DNA from: Dictyobacter formicarum
GTDB lineage: Bacteria > Chloroflexota > Ktedonobacteria > Ktedonobacterales > Ktedonobacteraceae
DNA length: 64,000 bases
Assembly: GCF_016587435.1 (NCBI RefSeq)
Contig: NZ_BNJJ01000006.1
Location: forward strand, 310,001 to 374,000
Reading direction: 5' to 3'
The notes below the pieces were generated by a model. The model did no database searches. It worked only from the letters and a program-made list of their open reading frames with translations, and was not told the DNA's origin. Positions 1-7,672 of this stretch are shown here, piece by piece. Made by a program: the position numbers and the translations under genes. Numbering within the stretch: position 1 is the first letter of the stretch; the number at the start of each line of letters is the position of its first letter.

Positions 1-217
1 GCCACTCGGCCAGCGCAACACCGCCAATAGCGACAGCAGCGCCTGCTCCAGCCAGACCCGAAAAGAGCGCACGACGAGAGAGACGCTTCGGTGCAGGCGA
101 GGCCGCCATGATTCCTGGCACAGAGGCCGTGGATGCTGGTGGTGGCCCTGGCAAGTTCTCATTCAGGCCTGGATCAGCCCCCTTCCACGGTTCAGTGGGC
201 TGTTCGTGCACGTCCAT
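1..217 (-). CDS. N-terminus of an exported or membrane-anchored protein (partial)
   Basis: Reading leftward from an ATG at 217 gives 72 residues before the window edge, so the C-terminus and the function are not visible. A GAGGAGG ribosome site lies about 9 bases upstream of the ATG. The first 43 residues are Pro/Ala-rich and soluble. They are followed by KRLSRRALFSG (residues 44-54) and a hydrophobic Ala/Gly stretch (55-70). The S-R-R-A-L-F pattern followed by a hydrophobic segment resembles a twin-arginine (Tat) signal, although the preceding cytoplasmic extension is long for one. It is called a CDS from the ribosome site and the uninterrupted frame. I cannot assign a family. Confidence 0.7.
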   Translation of the reverse strand, partial: MDVHEQPTEPWKGADPGLNENLPGPPPASTASVPGIMAASPAPKRLSRRALFSGLAGAGAAVAIGGVALAEW

Positions 218-401
218 GTTTAACGCCTCCTCTATACGTTTGTAAGCGATTCGTTATGACTAGAATCATAGATACTTCTATTCTAGAAATATATATAGCT
301 GTATAAATTTGTACCATCTGCGAAAATTGTAACAGAAAGAGTTCAAGGAAATCTCAAGAGAAACTAATAAATTGCTCTTTTTTTTGGCTTCTCATTTTTC
401 G

Positions 402-536
402 CTGAGAGAGTGTCAGACTCCCAACAGACTGAGAATCAGAGCACCCCTGGGCCTGGGGAACGCAGGCGTCCCCAATCTCTTTTTTTATATTGGTGCAAAA
501 AGTGCGCTGTGCGCACTTTTTGCACCAATATAAAAA
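402..536. repeat. MITE-like / palindromic repeat block with a perfect 26-bp hairpin
   Basis: The block starts with CTGAGAGAGTGTCAGACTC (402-420). This resembles the ends of the element at 58344-58551. It continues with a GC-rich hairpin (TGGGGA 454-459 / TCCCCA 469-474, containing CGCAGGCG) and then a perfect inverted repeat. That repeat has a left arm at 482-507, loop TGT and right arm at 511-536. The palindrome core, TGGTGCAAAAAGTGCGC, is similar to the core of the 58415-58481 palindrome. Both copies share the order end motif, GC hairpin, long palindrome. No matching right-hand end is seen here, so this copy looks truncated. Confidence 0.6.
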
Positions 537-606
537 CTGACGATGAATATGGGACTCCGATATTCATTGATACTTTTAAGCGCGTAGTGAGTTTTACAAA
601 ATAGGA

Positions 607-629
607 GATGTTGCATATAGAGCAACATC
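607..629 (+). promoter_or_regulatory. Leader hairpin before the predicted glycosidase
   Basis: GATGTTGC (607-614) pairs perfectly with GCAACATC (622-629) around a 7-base loop. The GGAGGGG ribosome site and the ATG at 654 follow directly. It could influence translation or mRNA stability of the glycosidase gene. That role is inference. Confidence 0.4.
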
Positions 630-653
630 ATGTGGATAGAGGAGGGGTGAATT

Positions 654-1721
654 ATGCCACAGCTCGCACCAGAGCGCAAAAAAACGACTTTTATAGCTTT
701 TTGTCTCATCAGTATCGCTGTCGTCATTATTGTAGTTTCGCTTGGCGTCTGGACTTTCCAGTATGGTCCGCTGGCCAGGCGCTTGAACAGCCAACCGACA
801 GCCATTAGCATTTCACCATTATCACATTCAAATACAACAATATCTCCGCTGCTCTTTGGTACCAATATGGCCTTGTTCGATAGCAATGATCTCTTATTGA
901 GTTCAGAGAATGCGCGCATACGCGTGCAGAGCTTGCATCCAGGGATTATTCGTATGCCGGTTCGGTCCAGCCTGAGCGAAGAGATCGAAATGCGAGCGGC
1001 ACGAACAATAAGAGAGCTAAGAGCAGTACCGCTGATCAATCTGCGCGGCGCGGTTGACACATTTGTGCTGGCTGATGATACACGCATCGTTCAAGATATG
1101 CAACAGGTTTTTAAAGGTAGTAACGTGTATTATGAATACGGCAATGAAGAGGACCTGCAGGGAGTGACGGCTGAAAAGTATACAGCCTCCTGGAATCAGA
1201 TTATTCCACAGTTGAAACGCCTGGCCCCGCAGGCCCATTTTATTGGCCCCGCCAACTTTCAATACAATGAGTCCTATCTCAAGGCGTTTCTACAGCATGC
1301 CCGGCCCACGCCTGATGAGGTTAGCTGGCACGAATATACCTGTAACGTTGGACAAGCGCCGGCCACCTGCATAGCAAACATTGCACACTGGACTAGCCAT
1401 ATCACCAGAGCGCGCACCATGATGCAGCAGGTGAGTGGGCACGCCCTACCCATCATGATCACTGAATGGAACTATGCTGCAGATGCTACTGCCAACGATG
1501 GAAAAAATAATAATCCAGATTTTATACAAAACTGGACAAAGCTGGCACTGCAGACATTGGCGGCCAATCGCATCTTCGCGGCCATGCAATATTCCTGCAC
1601 CAACACAGCGGTACCTCTGGTTACGAATAACGCGACACTGAGTATGCAGGGAGAAAGCTTTCAGGCTCAATATCAGCAGATGATCATCGAGCAGCATGTC
1701 CCAGCGGCGCTAAGCAGCTAA
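654..1721 (+). CDS. Membrane-anchored glycoside hydrolase-like protein (clan GH-A type)
   Basis: A 355-residue protein with one N-terminal transmembrane segment (about residues 12-32, signal anchor) and an extracellular domain. The domain looks like a TIM-barrel glycosidase. YYEYGNEED (159-167) matches the Asn-Glu acid/base motif (N164-E165). IMITEWNY (267-274) matches the nucleophile strand (E271), and SWHEYTC (224-230) adds the usual His near the active site. Substrate and exact GH family are not readable from sequence alone. The start is fixed by GGAGGGG seven bases upstream. The gene sits behind a hairpin-rich leader and converges on the response-regulator gene, with 10 bases between the two stops. 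The fold call is inference from motif order. Confidence 0.6.
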   Translation: MPQLAPERKKTTFIAFCLISIAVVIIVVSLGVWTFQYGPLARRLNSQPTAISISPLSHSNTTISPLLFGTNMALFDSNDLLLSSENARIRVQSLHPGIIRMPVRSSLSEEIEMRAARTIRELRAVPLINLRGAVDTFVLADDTRIVQDMQQVFKGSNVYYEYGNEEDLQGVTAEKYTASWNQIIPQLKRLAPQAHFIGPANFQYNESYLKAFLQHARPTPDEVSWHEYTCNVGQAPATCIANIAHWTSHITRARTMMQQVSGHALPIMITEWNYAADATANDGKNNNPDFIQNWTKLALQTLAANRIFAAMQYSCTNTAVPLVTNNATLSMQGESFQAQYQQMIIEQHVPAALSS

Positions 1722-1731
1722 CAACGGCCGT

Positions 1732-2148
1732 TTAGCAGGTGAGCAGGCGCACCACATCCAGCAGATCACGCACGTGAAATGGCTTGATGATGACCTGTTC
1801 TACTCCCAGTTTCACGACATCGGAAGCATCAATGTTAGCGGTAATCACTACCACAGAAGGGCGGGGAAAAGAAGAAGAATAGAGCTCTCGATATTCCTGT
1901 AAGCGAGCCAGGAACGTAGCGCCATCCATACCGGGCATAGCCAGGTCTAACAAAATCACGGAGGGATAGCGGCCTTCACGGGCCGCATTATGCATCCAAT
2001 CCAGGGCCTCCTGGCCTTCGGCAGCCTCGGCAGGCTCATAACCATCTAATTCCAGGGCCCAGGAGACCATGTCGCGAATAGCAGGGTTATCATCCACTAC
2101 CAGTACCACAGGTAGGCGCTGCTCATGCTGAAGCGATGGCTGTAACAT
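1732..2148 (-). CDS. Single-domain response regulator (CheY-like receiver)
   Basis: 138 residues consisting of one receiver domain with no output domain. The acidic pair D19-D20, the phospho-acceptor D68 in ILLDLAMPGMDG, T103 and the conserved K122 (IIKPF) are all present, so it should accept phosphate from a histidine kinase. No kinase gene lies nearby, so the partner is unknown. A GAGAGGGT ribosome site precedes the ATG. It lies 66 bases downstream of the alpha/beta hydrolase on the same strand and could be the last gene of the dehydrogenase operon, or have its own promoter. Confidence 0.88.
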   Translation of the reverse strand: MLQPSLQHEQRLPVVLVVDDNPAIRDMVSWALELDGYEPAEAAEGQEALDWMHNAAREGRYPSVILLDLAMPGMDGATFLARLQEYRELYSSSFPRPSVVVITANIDASDVVKLGVEQVIIKPFHVRDLLDVVRLLTC

Positions 2149-2214
2149 GCTACCCTCTCTATTAGAACAAAGGAGTCACCAATTCGAGCTGATTCATATT
2201 GTGTTTTAAAGAAC

Positions 2215-3018
2215 TTATAAGGCGCTACGCAGAAAGTCTTGCAGCACCATTTGAAATGCCTCGGGTTGTTCTAGATTTGAGAGATGACCCGCATGGGGAA
2301 TGACCCCAAAGCGGGCTCCCGCAATCTGACCGGCATATTCGCGCGCCTCCGAGGGCGGTGTCAGGGCATCATACTCGCCAACCAGCACCAGTGTGGGACA
2401 GTTGATCGTGCTTAGTAAATCAGTGGCATCGCTACGCAGGGCCATTCCACGCGAAGCGGCGGCAATGCCCAGTGGATTGGCGGCCGTGATCATCTGTCGC
2501 ACATGTGTTTCCACTTCGGGATGATGTGCACGTGTATAATCTGAAATGAGGCGAGGCAACTGCAAATCAGCAACGGCGTCTGTTCCCTGCTGTTCAGCCA
2601 GCTGAGCCAGCTTTTCGCGGTTGGCGCGCGCCTCCTCTGTATCCGCACCGGGGCGGGTGTCGGCCAGAATCAAGCCACCCACCCGTTGTGGATATTTACG
2701 CAAGAAAGCGAAAGCAACATAACCACCCATCGAGAGGCCGCAGAGCACCGCCTGCTGCATCCCCAGGTGATCCATCAGGCCAGCCAGATCATCGGCGAAC
2801 ATTTCCATGGTCGAGAGGTTACCATACAGGCTACTTTCGCCGAAGCCACGCCAGTCTGGTGCAACCAGGCGATAGCGTTGTTCGGCCAGCAGGACAGTAA
2901 TCTGTTTGTCCCACATGTGCCGGTTAAGCGGAAATGCATGCAGGAAGATAAGCGGAATCCCAATGCCATGATCTTCATACGCCAACTCAACGGAGTTGAT
3001 GCTTGCTTTCGATGCCAT
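2215..3018 (-). CDS. Alpha/beta hydrolase, 3-oxoadipate enol-lactonase-like
   Basis: 267 residues with a complete alpha/beta-hydrolase core. The N-terminal part has the oxyanion-hole segment FLHAFPL (25-31). The nucleophile elbow is GLSMGG (Ser96). The acid is in GEYDALTPP and the catalytic His in HAGHLSNLEQP. Spacing and length resemble the PcaD/enol-lactonase group, but substrate cannot be read from sequence. The ATG comes two bases after the lipA stop, and the ribosome site AAGGAG overlaps the end of lipA, so the two are co-transcribed. The context beside a lipoate-dependent dehydrogenase suggests hydrolysis of an acyl or lactone intermediate, which is inference only. Confidence 0.8.
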   Translation of the reverse strand: MASKASINSVELAYEDHGIGIPLIFLHAFPLNRHMWDKQITVLLAEQRYRLVAPDWRGFGESSLYGNLSTMEMFADDLAGLMDHLGMQQAVLCGLSMGGYVAFAFLRKYPQRVGGLILADTRPGADTEEARANREKLAQLAEQQGTDAVADLQLPRLISDYTRAHHPEVETHVRQMITAANPLGIAAASRGMALRSDATDLLSTINCPTLVLVGEYDALTPPSEAREYAGQIAGARFGVIPHAGHLSNLEQPEAFQMVLQDFLRSAL

Positions 3019-3020
3019 GG

Positions 3021-3896
3021 CTACTCCTTCGTTGCACCATCAGCCTGTTCGTGAGCATGATACGAGCTACGCACAAAGGGTCCTGATTCTACGTGGCGGA
3101 AGCCCATCTTTTTGCCTTCGGCCTTCAATTCAGCAAACTCTTCCAGTGGCACATAACGCTGAATAGGCAGGTGCTGGAACGATGGGCGCAGATACTGACC
3201 AATGGTGAGAATGTCTATATCATATTCACGCATATCACACATAACTTCAATGATCTCATCCCAGGTTTCACCCAGGCCAAGCATAAAGCCAGACTTGGTG
3301 CGCGTCCCAGGATACATTTCTTTCGCCATTTTCAGCACCTGCAATGAGCGCAAATAGACAGCCTGGGGACGTACACGCTTATATAGCCGGGGAATAGTCT
3401 CAACGTTGTGATTAAAAATATCAGGTTTCGCATCCATTACAACGCGTAGCGCGTCGGCCGAACCCTTAAAATCAGGGGTCAACACCTCAACTTTACAGTC
3501 GGGATTCAAGCGGCGGATCCAGCGGATCGTCGAGGCAAAGACTGCGGCCCCGCCATCTTTCAACTCATCGCGATTAACCGAGGTCACAACCGCATGGCGT
3601 AATCCCATCTCCTTCGCCGCCTCAGCTACACGCTTTGGCTCTTCCCAGTCCAATCCCAATGGACGCCCCGTCTCAACTGCGCAAAAACCACAGCTACGGG
3701 TACAGACACGCCCCAGAATCATAAAGGTCGCGGTTTTATGTCCCCAACACTCGCCGATATTTGGGCAGCGAGCCTCTTCACAGACAGTATGCAGCGACTG
3801 ACCACGCATCAGTTGCTTTAGTTGTTGGTAGTTTTCTCCCTTGGGAGCTCGTACGCGTAGCCATTCAGGGCGGCGCTCTGGGATAATGGTCGTCAT
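3021..3896 (-). CDS. lipA: Lipoyl synthase (radical SAM)
   Basis: 291 residues from the chosen ATG at 3896, which has AAGGGA upstream. An in-frame ATG at 3935 would add 13 residues without a good ribosome site. LipA inserts two sulfurs into octanoyl groups on carrier proteins. The radical-SAM cluster motif CTRSCGFC and the auxiliary cluster motif [12 protein letters not shown] are both present, as is the C-terminal RSSYHA with the conserved Ser. It lies 110 bases after the E2 gene, whose lipoyl domain is a likely substrate. No octanoyltransferase gene is in the window, so that step must be encoded elsewhere. Confidence 0.95.
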   Translation of the reverse strand: MTTIIPERRPEWLRVRAPKGENYQQLKQLMRGQSLHTVCEEARCPNIGECWGHKTATFMILGRVCTRSCGFCAVETGRPLGLDWEEPKRVAEAAKEMGLRHAVVTSVNRDELKDGGAAVFASTIRWIRRLNPDCKVEVLTPDFKGSADALRVVMDAKPDIFNHNVETIPRLYKRVRPQAVYLRSLQVLKMAKEMYPGTRTKSGFMLGLGETWDEIIEVMCDMREYDIDILTIGQYLRPSFQHLPIQRYVPLEEFAELKAEGKKMGFRHVESGPFVRSSYHAHEQADGATKE

Positions 3897-4006
3897 GGAA
3901 ATTTCCCTTGCTCTAGTTCTGCAACTGGTCGGCATCTTGTCTGCTCATAAACAAACCGCAGGCAAGATGCCATTTACTCTATTGTAGGTACGTCCAGCCG
4001 GGCGTA

Positions 4007-5353
4007 CTAATATACATCGATGTCGCGTCCATAGCTTTGCAGCTTGGTGCGTACTGCTTGCAAGAAACCACCTGCTCCCGCTCCATCCAGAATGCGATGG
4101 TCAAATGACATCGATATAAACATCATCGAACGCACAGCGATTGCGTCATCTTCAATTACCACTGGCCGTTTCACGACAGCATCCATACTAAGAATTGCCG
4201 CATGTGGTTGATTAATAATGGGCATAGATATAATTGTACCAAATACGCCAGGATTATTCACTACAAAGGTGCTGTTCTGCATATCCTGAACGGTTAGTTT
4301 GTTGGCACGGGCACGCTGGGCCAGAGCGTTCACCTGCCTGGCAAGCGCAGCCAGCGTGTACTGGTCGGCGTCATAAATCGTCGGAACGACCAGTCCGGTA
4401 TCGGTCGAGACGGCCATACCGAGGTTGATGTGACGCTTGATAATAATTTTGTCATCGGGCGTCCAGGTAGAGTTGATGATCGGGAACTTGCGAATGCCCT
4501 CACAGACGGCCTTCATCACGAAGGGCACAAAGCTGATACCATAACCTTCACGGCGCTTGAACTCTTCTTTGTTTTTGGCCAGCCATTTGGCAATATTGGT
4601 CATATCAACTTCAACTACGGTAGTAGCGTGCGGCGAGGTCCGTTTGCTGCGTACCATATGCTCGGCGATCGCCAGACGCATACGGCTGGGTGAAATCACC
4701 TCGTCGCCAGCCTCGGTTAATTCCGCCGCCGTGGGCTGAGGCGCCTCCATACGGACAGGCTGCTGAGCAACGGGCGCAGACACAGCCGAGGCAGCCGGCG
4801 TATAGGAAGTGGCAGGAGTCGCCACCTTTTGCCTCTGGGCCACAAAAGCCAGAATATCCTCTTTGCGCACACGACCACCGGCACCGGTCCCGGCAATATC
4901 ATTCAGATTGATGCCATGTTCCTGAGCCAGGCGGCGAGCCAGCGGAGAAATACGCTGACGCTCCTCGTCTTCTCGCTGCACCTTCTCCTGAACATCATTA
5001 CCGTGGGCTGCAGCAGGTTGTGAATCTGGCAGTGGAGTAGCGGCCTCGCTGACACTCTTCACCGGAGCGGCATCAGGGCCCGCAGTACTACTGCTGCTGC
5101 CAGCAGCCACATCAGCGCTCTCTTCAATCACGGCAATATCGGTCCCTACAGGCACAGTCTCATCGACCTGAACCAGGATCTTTACCAGGCGACCAGCCAC
5201 TGGTGAGGGCAGTTCAGCATTAATTTTATCGGTAATCACCTCGGCGATCGCTTCATCACGCTCGATCATATCGCCGACTTGTTTTAACCAGGAGCCAATG
5301 GTCCCCTCCGCCACCGATTCACCCAGGCGTGGCATTTTTACTGGTGTTGGCAT
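4007..5353 (-). CDS. E2 dihydrolipoyl acyltransferase of a 2-oxoacid dehydrogenase complex
   Basis: 448 residues. There is one lipoyl domain at the N-terminus, with the lipoylated Lys43 in EVITDKINAE. A long Ala/Ser/Pro-rich linker follows (about 80-130). Next come a peripheral-subunit-binding domain (RISPLARRLAQEHGI to GRVRKEDILAF), a second flexible linker and the trimeric catalytic domain ending in SFDHRILDGAGAGGF (HxxxD active site). The complex could be pyruvate or branched-chain 2-oxoacid dehydrogenase. A single lipoyl domain and separate E1 alpha and beta genes fit either. No E3 gene is adjacent. It follows E1 beta by 80 bases in the same operon. Confidence 0.93.
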   Translation of the reverse strand: MPTPVKMPRLGESVAEGTIGSWLKQVGDMIERDEAIAEVITDKINAELPSPVAGRLVKILVQVDETVPVGTDIAVIEESADVAAGSSSSTAGPDAAPVKSVSEAATPLPDSQPAAAHGNDVQEKVQREDEERQRISPLARRLAQEHGINLNDIAGTGAGGRVRKEDILAFVAQRQKVATPATSYTPAASAVSAPVAQQPVRMEAPQPTAAELTEAGDEVISPSRMRLAIAEHMVRSKRTSPHATTVVEVDMTNIAKWLAKNKEEFKRREGYGISFVPFVMKAVCEGIRKFPIINSTWTPDDKIIIKRHINLGMAVSTDTGLVVPTIYDADQYTLAALARQVNALAQRARANKLTVQDMQNSTFVVNNPGVFGTIISMPIINQPHAAILSMDAVVKRPVVIEDDAIAVRSMMFISMSFDHRILDGAGAGGFLQAVRTKLQSYGRDIDVY

Positions 5354-5433
5354 AAGTACACCCTTTCATCCCCTCTATTACAAGAAATATTTGGTATCTC
5401 AATGAAATAGCCGATCATAAATACGACCTCTAA

Positions 5434-6423
5434 TTAGTAAGCGGCCAGTTCTCTGGCAGCCGAAAGTATCTTTTCAGCATTGGGCAAGTAAGCAGCCTCT
5501 AATGCCGGCGCATACGGGAAAGGAGCATCCGGGGCTGCTACCCGCGTAATGGGACCATCCAGATACTCAAACAGTTCCTGCGCCAGGATAGCCGAGAGCT
5601 CAGCACCGATCCCCCCTGTGAGGGTATCTTCATGAACAATAAGGACCTTATTGGTGCGCTTCACCGATGCCATAATCGCTTCACGGTCCAATGGTGCCAG
5701 GCTACGTAAATCCAGGACCTCAACTTCCAGATCATCATCCTCTTCCAGCGTTTGAGCGGCTTTCAAACACTGATGAACCATCGCGCCATAGGTAAGTATC
5801 GTCATGTCCTCACCTTCGCGGCGCACAATCGCTTTCCCCAACGGCACAACGTAATCCTCGGTCGGCAATTCTTCGCGCAGTTCGGGTAGACGATAGAGCA
5901 ATTTATGCTCTAAATAGAGAACGGGATTATTGTCACGAATGGCGGATTTCAGCATTCCTTTCGCATCATAGGTTGTTGAGGGGACAACAACTTTGATACC
6001 CGGCGCATGAAAAAACCAGGCTTCGGGACTAGAGGAATGGAAAGGACCGCCTTTTGTTCCACCACCGGCGGGTCCACGCACCACCATCGGAACCGGCATA
6101 CCCACACGCCAATACATTTTCGAAGCCATATTGATAATCTGGTCAAAGCCACACGTAATAAAATCGATGAACTGCATTTCAGCAATGGGACGCATGCCCA
6201 TCAATGCAGAACCAACGGCAGATCCAATAATAGCAGCCTCGGACATAGGGGTATCAATCACGCGGTCGGCGCCGAACTCTGCAAGCAGCCCGGCACTGAC
6301 TTTGAAAGCCCCACCGTATGAACCCACATCCTCTCCCAAGAGGAATACGGCTTCATCACGCAACATCTCTTCTCGGATGGCCTGGCTAATGGCCTCTAAG
6401 TAGGTTACTTTTCTATCACTCAT
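5434..6423 (-). CDS. E1 beta subunit of a 2-oxoacid dehydrogenase
   Basis: 329 residues, the normal length for the family. The transketolase pyrimidine-binding region (LLGEDVGSYGGAFKVSAGL, the segment GIGSAVGSALMG-like at residues 65-76, and MQFIDFITCGFDQI) is followed by the C-terminal transketolase domain with LDLRSLAPLD and VHEDTLTGGIGAE. With E1 alpha it forms the alpha2beta2 thiamine diphosphate enzyme that decarboxylates the 2-oxoacid. Its ATG overlaps the E1 alpha stop (ATGA), indicating translational coupling. Substrate (pyruvate versus branched-chain) is unresolved. Confidence 0.93.
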   Translation of the reverse strand: MSDRKVTYLEAISQAIREEMLRDEAVFLLGEDVGSYGGAFKVSAGLLAEFGADRVIDTPMSEAAIIGSAVGSALMGMRPIAEMQFIDFITCGFDQIINMASKMYWRVGMPVPMVVRGPAGGGTKGGPFHSSSPEAWFFHAPGIKVVVPSTTYDAKGMLKSAIRDNNPVLYLEHKLLYRLPELREELPTEDYVVPLGKAIVRREGEDMTILTYGAMVHQCLKAAQTLEEDDDLEVEVLDLRSLAPLDREAIMASVKRTNKVLIVHEDTLTGGIGAELSAILAQELFEYLDGPITRVAAPDAPFPYAPALEAAYLPNAEKILSAARELAAY

Positions 6424-7508
6424 CGTCGTCCAGCGGCCTCCTCTGCCTTGTGCACGATGTGAAACGGCTGACCTGTACGGCTGTCGTGCGCGTTGATATA
6501 CTGAATATCCTGCGCACCTGGCTCACCAACCATTGCTATCGGTCCATCCGGGGCATATACATATTGCGCGACCGTTGTTTCATCTGGCGCGGGACTCTGC
6601 TCGGCAAATTGCACCGCATCATCTACCACAGCTTTGATCTGCGCATCCATTTCGCTACGCGCGGCTTCCGTTAAGATTTCTTCCTGGAATAAATAGTGCT
6701 CGAAGCGCTGAATAGGATCTTTCTTTAACCACTCGGCACGTAGATCGTCGGGGACGTAATCGGCTTTATCCGCCTCTGAGTGCCCACGCACCCTGAAAGT
6801 TTTACACTCTACCAGTACCGGACCCCGACCGCTACGGGCATGGGCAACGGCTTGCCCAACGGCCTCTATAACGGCCAAAATATCGTTGCCATCGACGCTT
6901 TGACCGGGCATACCATAGGCGAGAGCACGGTCGGAAAGATTTTGAATAGCAAACTGTTTGAAGGTAGGTGTCGAATAGGCATAACCATTATTCTCAACCA
7001 CAAAGACCACTGGCAACTTTTGCACCGCGGCAAAGTTCAGAGCCTCGTGAAATGATCCTGTATTGGTTGCTCCATCTCCACAAGAGGCTAATACTACCGT
7101 TGAACGTTTTCGCATCTTCATAGTCAATGCAACACCACATGCCACGGGAAGAGATTCTCCGAGCATGCTAATCATGGGGACGATGCCCTGGTGCATATCA
7201 CCAATATGCATTTGACCATCACGACCTAAGGTGGGGGAGTTGCCGCGAGCTAGCCACTGGCACATGATACTGCGAGGAGAAACTCCCCGCACAATGTGCA
7301 TACCTAGATCTCTATGCTGCGGAACAATGCAGTCCCCATCGTGAAGCGTCATTGCTGCCCCGACGGTTGTGGCCTCGTGCCCTTGTGCCGTGTAAACGCC
7401 GCCTACGATACGTCCCTGTAAAAACAACGTACGAATGCGGTCTTCCATAGCACGGGTGAGGCGCATAAAACGATAGATCTGTAGCAGGTTGGCCCGCTCC
7501 AGTTCCAT
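6420..7508 (-). CDS. E1 alpha subunit of a 2-oxoacid dehydrogenase
   Basis: 362 residues from the ATG at 7508. An AGGA ribosome site lies 9 bases upstream. A GTG at 7514 would add only two residues. The thiamine diphosphate motif is present as GDGATNTGSFHEALN through VVENNGYA. The phosphorylation-loop-like segment VRGHSEADKADY is also present. This is the first gene of the minus-strand operon E1 alpha, E1 beta, E2, lipA, hydrolase. Transcription should begin in the 164-base gap 7509-7672, but I found no convincing promoter there. High confidence in family, moderate on substrate. Confidence 0.93.
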   Translation of the reverse strand: MELERANLLQIYRFMRLTRAMEDRIRTLFLQGRIVGGVYTAQGHEATTVGAAMTLHDGDCIVPQHRDLGMHIVRGVSPRSIMCQWLARGNSPTLGRDGQMHIGDMHQGIVPMISMLGESLPVACGVALTMKMRKRSTVVLASCGDGATNTGSFHEALNFAAVQKLPVVFVVENNGYAYSTPTFKQFAIQNLSDRALAYGMPGQSVDGNDILAVIEAVGQAVAHARSGRGPVLVECKTFRVRGHSEADKADYVPDDLRAEWLKKDPIQRFEHYLFQEEILTEAARSEMDAQIKAVVDDAVQFAEQSPAPDETTVAQYVYAPDGPIAMVGEPGAQDIQYINAHDSRTGQPFHIVHKAEEAAGRR

Positions 7509-7672
7509 AATCACCCATCCTTTTCTGTATTAAGGTGCGCTTGCGCTCATGCTAACATGCGCTAAGAAGAGGTGTCAAGGCTGCTCTTCTTCGATGCAGT
7601 CACACCTTGAACTCATTTGTTAATCACATTGTATACTCTACCACATGATGAGGGTCGTTTATATATTATGTA

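Larger units (their letters stand above)
218..653. other. 436-base intergenic region rich in hairpins
   Basis: The region separates the divergent partial gene (minus) from the predicted glycosidase (plus). It is AT-rich up to about 400. It then holds a MITE-like block (402-536), an 8-bp hairpin (arms 543-550 and 560-567) and another 8-bp hairpin (607-629) just before the ribosome site of the next gene. The short frame at 410-604 runs straight through the palindrome and is not believed to be coding. Confidence 0.6.

Noticed and set aside
485..1087. Minus-strand open frame overlapping the glycosidase gene
   Set aside because: It runs through the long palindrome and lies antisense to a frame with a membrane anchor, active-site motifs and a ribosome site.
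1722..1731. Terminator between the glycosidase and response-regulator genes
   Set aside because: AACGGCCGTT is palindromic but only 10 bases with no T-run; too weak to call.
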